DNA of 64,000 nt from Massilioclostridium coli. Its GTDB lineage: Bacteria; Bacillota; Clostridia; Oscillospirales; Ruminococcaceae. Below are positions 59,811-64,000 of this stretch, piece after piece. The DNA is taken from positions 1,634,312 to 1,698,311 of the forward strand of contig NZ_FMIZ01000007.1 of assembly GCF_900095865.1 (NCBI RefSeq), written 5' to 3'. The notes beneath the pieces were generated by a model. The model made no database searches and had not been told where the DNA came from. It saw nothing but the letters and a program-made list of their open reading frames with translations. Positions within the stretch are counted from its first letter, which is position 1; the number at the start of each line of letters is the position of its first letter. Position numbers and translations under genes: made by a program.

Positions 59811-60470
59811 ATGGAAGATGTAAAAATACAAATCGAACGTTTGCAGGGAGAAAAAGAAGCATTGCGAACAAAATTAGTAGGAATGGGACTTGCTAAATCT
59901 AGTGATGATCTAGAGGCATGTGTAACGGCTGTGGAAGGGATTGCGGATAATGGTGCAGTGTCCGGTAATATCAGTGCAGTGGCGGAACAATACTCTGTTC
60001 CAGCAGGCTACCACAACGGCACTGGGAAAGTACAGATTGCCAGTGTCGAACAAGCTAAAATCATTGCCGGCAATATCAAGAGCGGTGTTACCATTTTGGG
60101 GGTAGCCGGCTCATACGCTGGCGAAGGCGTAGACTTACAGGAAAAGACGGTAACCCCAACAAAAGCCCAACAGAATATTACTCCTGACGAAGGATATGAT
60201 GGGTTATCCAAAGTAACGGTAGAGGCAATCCCTGCTAACTATGCAGATGTAACAGGAGTAACAGCAACCGAGGCGGACGTGCTAGCGACCAAAACATTTG
60301 TGACGGCGGCGGGCACAAAAACAGCAGGTACGATGGTTAACAACGGGGCTGTATCCGCTACGATTGACGGACTAACCACAGGCAGTTATACCATTCCAGC
60401 GGGATATCATGACGGCAAGGGGACAATATCCCTTACTGACGATATTGCGAACGCCCTAGCGGCTATCTAG
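59811..60470 (+). CDS. Tail fibre-like protein with repeated beta modules
   Basis: A 219-aa protein. The N-terminal helix KIQIERLQGEKEALRTKLVG resembles the start of the 60683 gene. Repeats of the type YSVPAGYHNGTGKVQI and YTIPAGYHDGKGTISL at both ends flank KTVTPTKAQQNITPDEGYDG, a common phage fibre module. AGGAGG precedes the ATG. Confidence 0.7.
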   Translation: MEDVKIQIERLQGEKEALRTKLVGMGLAKSSDDLEACVTAVEGIADNGAVSGNISAVAEQYSVPAGYHNGTGKVQIASVEQAKIIAGNIKSGVTILGVAGSYAGEGVDLQEKTVTPTKAQQNITPDEGYDGLSKVTVEAIPANYADVTGVTATEADVLATKTFVTAAGTKTAGTMVNNGAVSATIDGLTTGSYTIPAGYHDGKGTISLTDDIANALAAI

Positions 60471-60480
60471 GGGGGATAAG

Positions 60481-60708
60481 GTGAAATATGAGCGGGAAGA
60501 AAGATTTCTTATGACACTATCTCAAAACAAGCCATTAGGGACAATCGACAAATTTTTTTATCGAACAATTGAGACAAAAATAAGATTTTTGGAAGTTTTT
60601 GAAAAATACGGTATCGCCACACCTGATGGAGTAAGACTTGATGAGTTGCCAATAATATTGGCTGACTATTTGGAGGGATTAAATGCGGAACGAAAAAATA
60701 CAGATTGA
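60481..60708 (+). CDS. Small tail-region protein (75 aa)
   Basis: A GTG start at 60481 with GGGGG upstream. It reads LSQNKPLGTIDKFFYRTIET and ends in a helix (VRLDELPIILADYLEGL) related to the one shared by its neighbours. It overlaps the next gene by 26 bases. The function is not recognised. Confidence 0.5.
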   Translation: MKYEREERFLMTLSQNKPLGTIDKFFYRTIETKIRFLEVFEKYGIATPDGVRLDELPIILADYLEGLNAERKNTD

Positions 60709-61783
60709 TAGGCTTAATAACGCCAAAGCTGCTATAGCTGAGGCGATTGCAGCAAAAGGCGTACAAGTGCCAGAATCAACCAAACTGGATGGCTATCCTA
60801 CTCTAATTAGTCAAATATCGACCAGTGGCTCTGGTGGCGGCAAGTCCATCCGTACCTGCCGAGTTGTCGTTGGCACGGCAGTAGCCGGATGGACAGAAAA
60901 TGACTGTGATTATTTATGTGATGGAACATCAGATGAAGTGAAAATTCAGGCTGCTATTGATGCCCTACCGGAAGATGGCGGAGAAATTGTGCTGCTTGAT
61001 GGACGATATGTTGTTACTGGAATTGATTTAAAAAATAACACACAACTTATTGGTAATGGATTGTCAACACAAATATATTCGGACACGAGCATTGGCCCTC
61101 AAGGAGTGTTGGTGTACGCTGGGTCAAATTGTGCATTGCGAAATATATCGCTATTGTTGGAAACCACAGACCTGAGTGGGACGGCTACTGCTATAAAAAT
61201 TACGGGGAGCAATACCGAGGTGCGTAATGTACATTGTTCGGGGTTTATAGGAAATACAATTGAAATCGCTTCTTTTACAGCCGGAGCCATTAATAATATC
61301 AGTATTATTAATAATGTACTTGTAGGAGGAGCAAACAACTTGTCTGCTATTAAGATAAATAGTTGTACCAATTCGATAATTTCCGGCAATTATATTATTG
61401 ATCACGAAGAAGATGGTATATCAATTATCAACAATATGTGCAAACACCTCAATGTGTCAAATAATGTGATTTCCAACGTGAAGGGATACGGGGTGCTTGT
61501 ACAATCTGGATCGTGGTATAACATTGAAAATAACATCATTGAAACCAAGCAATCGGAATCAAGTGGTATTGCTTTTGGAGGAAGTTTTGGAAATATTTCT
61601 GGAAATACTATAGGCGGCGACCATGCCATGGCAAATTCCATCAAAATGTTGCCATCCAGTGTTAAATCATTCGTCACTGGGAATTTAGTGTTTGTCACAG
61701 GAATAGTGACCGGAGGAAAAGAAATTGTCGTAGAAAATAATGTCGTCATAAAAAACCAAGCTTCTGGGGGTGGAACAGATTGA
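60683..61783 (+). CDS. Right-handed beta-helix tail spike-like protein
   Basis: A 366-aa protein. The N-terminal helix (KIQIDRLNNAKAAIAEAIAA) is an attachment motif. From about residue 55 on, repeated short strands with NN and GN turns (IIGNGLSTQIYSD, then NTEVRNVHCSGFIGNTIEIA) make a parallel beta-helix of the pectate lyase type, as in phage tail spikes that bind or cut surface glycans. No clear catalytic residues are assigned. GGAGG precedes the ATG. Confidence 0.75.
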   Translation: MRNEKIQIDRLNNAKAAIAEAIAAKGVQVPESTKLDGYPTLISQISTSGSGGGKSIRTCRVVVGTAVAGWTENDCDYLCDGTSDEVKIQAAIDALPEDGGEIVLLDGRYVVTGIDLKNNTQLIGNGLSTQIYSDTSIGPQGVLVYAGSNCALRNISLLLETTDLSGTATAIKITGSNTEVRNVHCSGFIGNTIEIASFTAGAINNISIINNVLVGGANNLSAIKINSCTNSIISGNYIIDHEEDGISIINNMCKHLNVSNNVISNVKGYGVLVQSGSWYNIENNIIETKQSESSGIAFGGSFGNISGNTIGGDHAMANSIKMLPSSVKSFVTGNLVFVTGIVTGGKEIVVENNVVIKNQASGGGTD

Positions 61784-62484
61784 AATATGAAGAAAAATTT
61801 TGCGTGCAAGGATTAACAATATTGTTATATCGGTATGTTGTTGCTTGGCAAGAGGACGAACAACATAAACAGTATTATTGTGTAGACAAACAGGAAGCAA
61901 ACCAATACAGTGATAGATATGACGATGCGACAGTGCAACCAATAGAGGTTGATCCATCGGATGAATGGATAGATGGTATTACTATCCCAGAAACAACACA
62001 TCCAATGGATGATGCGATTAAAATTTATGAAGCTGGGGAAAATGCCTGGCTAAATAGCAAATACATACCAAGTGCGGAGCAATCCGCACAGGCGTTAGCA
62101 GGAATACTACTTAACACCATAAAACCAGAAAACGACACCCAAAAATTAGAGTTATCAGGGTTGTACCCAGTATGGGTGGAAGGAAATCATCCATCCGGTG
62201 ATATATGCAACGCTAGAGGTCAGACGTGGGAGTGTTATCAATCCCACGATACAGCAACCTATCCTGATATCACGCCAGATAACCCAGCATGGTATACCTT
62301 CTGGCGATCGTTACACGGGACAAGTCCGGAAACAGCCCGCCCATTTGTGCCAGTACAGGGCTCTCACGATATATATCATAGTGGCGAATACGCAATTTGG
62401 GAGGACGGCAATGTGTACAGATGTAGACAGGATACAAATTTTAGTCCCGGCGAATACCCGCAAGCGTGGGAGGTGGTAGAATAA
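61780..62484 (+). CDS. Tail-region protein with two chitin-binding-like modules
   Basis: A 234-aa protein from a TTG overlapping the preceding stop. The C-terminal half has two carbohydrate-binding module 5/12-like units: one around GQTWECYQSHDTATYPD with PAWYTFW, the other around YAIWEDGNVYRCRQDTNFSP with QAWEVV. Both show the W-x-G-x-x-Y-x-C layout. The N-terminal half ends in QALAGILLN. It probably binds host wall sugars. Confidence 0.7.
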   Translation: MKYEEKFCVQGLTILLYRYVVAWQEDEQHKQYYCVDKQEANQYSDRYDDATVQPIEVDPSDEWIDGITIPETTHPMDDAIKIYEAGENAWLNSKYIPSAEQSAQALAGILLNTIKPENDTQKLELSGLYPVWVEGNHPSGDICNARGQTWECYQSHDTATYPDITPDNPAWYTFWRSLHGTSPETARPFVPVQGSHDIYHSGEYAIWEDGNVYRCRQDTNFSPGEYPQAWEVVE

Positions 62485-62823
62485 GTGGATTTTATAATCG
62501 AATATTGGGTGGAATTTTTGTTCGGGGTACTTGCCGTAGGATTAACCGCTGTGCTATCTACTGGATATCATAGGCTAGCCAAAAAAGTGGAAGAACAGGA
62601 AAATGTTAAGGATGGCATACTGGCAATACTCCACGATAGGTTATATCAGTTATGCCAATACTATTTAGGGCAAGGGGTAATCACCCCAAATGCCCTTAAA
62701 AACGTAGAATACCTATACCGCAGCTACCACAGTTTGGGCGGGAACGGCACAGGCACAGAGCTATATACAAGGGTAACAAAATTACCCCTGGATTTGGAAG
62801 GAGTTGATGACAATGAAAATTAA
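62485..62823 (+). CDS. Membrane protein of the lysis region (holin-associated)
   Basis: A 112-aa protein with one N-terminal transmembrane helix (YWVEFLFGVLAVGLTAVLST) and a helical cytoplasmic part. It begins with a GTG directly after the previous stop. Such proteins accompany holins in Clostridia phages. It overlaps the holin gene by 11 bases. Confidence 0.65.
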   Translation: MDFIIEYWVEFLFGVLAVGLTAVLSTGYHRLAKKVEEQENVKDGILAILHDRLYQLCQYYLGQGVITPNALKNVEYLYRSYHSLGGNGTGTELYTRVTKLPLDLEGVDDNEN

Positions 62824-63088
62824 CTGGAAAGTACGAATCAAAAACCCTGTATGGTGGGCACAGATCATCATTGCTATTGTGTCCCCTATTTTGGTTGGGT
62901 TGGGGCTGCAATGGAGTGATATGACAACCTGGAAATCACTAGGACAAGCGTTATATGACGCTATCTGTAACCCTGTAATTGTAGTATCCGTCATTGCGTC
63001 CGTATGGACCGCCATCACAGACCCTACCACTAAGGGTACATCCGACAGTACACAGGCACTTACATATGACAGCCCAAAACAAGATTAA
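62813..63088 (+). CDS. Holin (phi LC3-type)
   Basis: A 91-aa protein, starting MKINWKVRIKNPVWWAQIII. It has a first transmembrane segment (about 13-31), a short loop, a second one (VIVVSVIASVWTAI) and then TDPTTKGTSDSTQALTYDSP. The NPxxW start and the DPTTKG motif after helix two are typical of the phi LC3 holin family. The ATG 62813 has AAGGAG nine bases upstream. Confidence 0.88.
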   Translation: MKINWKVRIKNPVWWAQIIIAIVSPILVGLGLQWSDMTTWKSLGQALYDAICNPVIVVSVIASVWTAITDPTTKGTSDSTQALTYDSPKQD

Positions 63089-63103
63089 TAGGAGGTAAAT
63101 AAT

Positions 63104-64000
63104 ATGAGCATTAGAGGAATTGACTTATCTTATCACAATGGTACAGTAGATTTTGCGGCAGTGAAAGCAGCAGGCGCACAGTTTGCGATGCTACGGGCTG
63201 GGGTTGGCAGTGATATCGCTAGCCAGGATGATAAAAAATTTGTGGAATATATTACAGGCTGTGAGACAAACGGTATTGAATGGGGAGCGTATCTATACAG
63301 CTACGCTATGAATATGGACGAAGCAGACAGCGAAGCTAATCACATGCTACGGCTGTTACAAGGCCGTAAACCATCCTATCCAATTGTTATTGACATGGAG
63401 GACGCGGATGGATATAAGGCTAAAAGGGGTGGTATTTCCCGCCAAATGGCTACCGATATCATCAAACACTTTTGCCAAAAACTTGAATCCGCCGGATATT
63501 ATGTAATGTGGTATGCAAATAAAGACTGGTACGAAAACAAATTATATCCAGACCAGCTTACCGCATATGATTTCTGGTATGCCCGCCCTGATAAATCCGC
63601 GCCAGATAAATCTTGCGGTATTTGGCAGAATGAAATTGGTGAAACTGGCGGGCATTGGCCAGGTGTAAAAAATAATGCTGTAGGAGGATGTGATACCAAT
63701 ATTGCGTACAAAGATTATGCCGCAATGATCAAATCAGCAGGGTTAAACGGGTGGGTTGCTGGATCTTCCCCTACCCCACCCCAGCCAACAGGGACACAAT
63801 ATAGTGTTGGCGATGTAGTAACCGTATCCAGCTACTACGCATCTAGCACAGAAACAGACAGCAATAAGGCAGTAATTCCGTCCGAGTGGAAAACAGGCAC
63901 GATTACCCGTATTGTAGAAGGCGCACGCAATCCATACTTACTGAATAACGGTAATTTAGGATGGTGCAACGACGGCGATATCAGAGGACGTGGGAGCATT
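63104..64000 (+). CDS. GH25-family endolysin (partial, C-terminus outside window)
   Basis: The first 299 residues are visible. The GH25 muramidase domain starts SIRGIDLSYHNGTVDFAAVK with the first catalytic Asp, contains PIVIDMEDADGY with the DxE pair, and ends near 215 (DTNIAYKDYAAMIKSAG). After a proline/threonine linker (SSPTPPQPTGTQ) an SH3-like wall-binding segment begins (YSVGDVVTVSSYY). AGGAGG precedes the ATG. It lyses the cell together with the holin. Confidence 0.92.
   Translation, partial: MSIRGIDLSYHNGTVDFAAVKAAGAQFAMLRAGVGSDIASQDDKKFVEYITGCETNGIEWGAYLYSYAMNMDEADSEANHMLRLLQGRKPSYPIVIDMEDADGYKAKRGGISRQMATDIIKHFCQKLESAGYYVMWYANKDWYENKLYPDQLTAYDFWYARPDKSAPDKSCGIWQNEIGETGGHWPGVKNNAVGGCDTNIAYKDYAAMIKSAGLNGWVAGSSPTPPQPTGTQYSVGDVVTVSSYYASSTETDSNKAVIPSEWKTGTITRIVEGARNPYLLNNGNLGWCNDGDIRGRGSI

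Overview
The window looks like a low-GC Gram-positive Firmicute of the class Clostridia, most likely a gut Oscillospiraceae/Ruminococcaceae-type anaerobe. The evidence is the protein families present (ThyX, a DUF5711/CvpA pair, an ECF transporter module, a GH127-type beta-L-arabinofuranosidase on the cell surface), strong AGGAGG ribosome sites, sigma-A promoters and a T-box leader. No species can be assigned from sequence reading alone.

Region 1 (1-24.2 kb) is host chromosome, mostly on the minus strand. It holds a DJ-1-like gene (cut by the window edge), two acyl/aminoacyl-transferase-like genes, the dTMP cluster tmk-DUF896-thyX, a cysteine-rich protein, a nicotinamidase-like gene, a ClpE-like AAA+ unfoldase, CvpA and DUF5711 membrane proteins, truA, the ecfA1-ecfA2-ecfT module, an RlmI-like methyltransferase, glmM and the ruvC-ruvA-ruvB operon. 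These are followed by PepD-type dipeptidase, a lone PduB-like microcompartment shell protein with its own promoter and terminator, a radical SAM protein, and ilvA behind a T-box whose specifier reads as Ile.

Region 2 (24.2-31.3 kb) is an AT-rich spacer, one very large secreted and wall-anchored GH127-type enzyme with three copies of an ancillary module, and a gene-free stretch that probably contains the left prophage junction.

Region 3 (31.3-64 kb) is the left and middle part of a siphovirus prophage; its right end lies outside the window. In order it carries: a serine integrase; a dense run of inverted repeats with a promoter and a short terminated RNA; a lone LytTR response regulator; a 54-aa gene; and a CI-like repressor with divergent promoters and operator-like repeats. 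Then come small early genes (including a minus-strand moron), a protein with a cysteine hexapeptide repeat, Gp157, a Rad52/Sak-like annealing protein, SSB, a replisome organiser, RusA, a tandem DUF2829 (Tad2-type anti-Thoeris) protein and a DUF1492/ArpU-like regulator. A discrete tRNA transcription unit follows, and then HNH, terminase, portal, ClpP-like protease, capsid, connector, tail tube, chaperone, tape measure, distal tail, tail-associated, baseplate, fibre, holin and GH25 lysin genes.

The most notable signals are two recoding sites in the structural genes: a slippery heptamer plus hairpin that would fuse an Ig-like domain to the capsid protein, and a +1/-2 shift in the tail chaperone. 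Others are the tandem Tad2-like protein, the structured leader plus orphan LytTR regulator beside the integrase, and a tRNA-like RNA that lacks normal D and anticodon arms.
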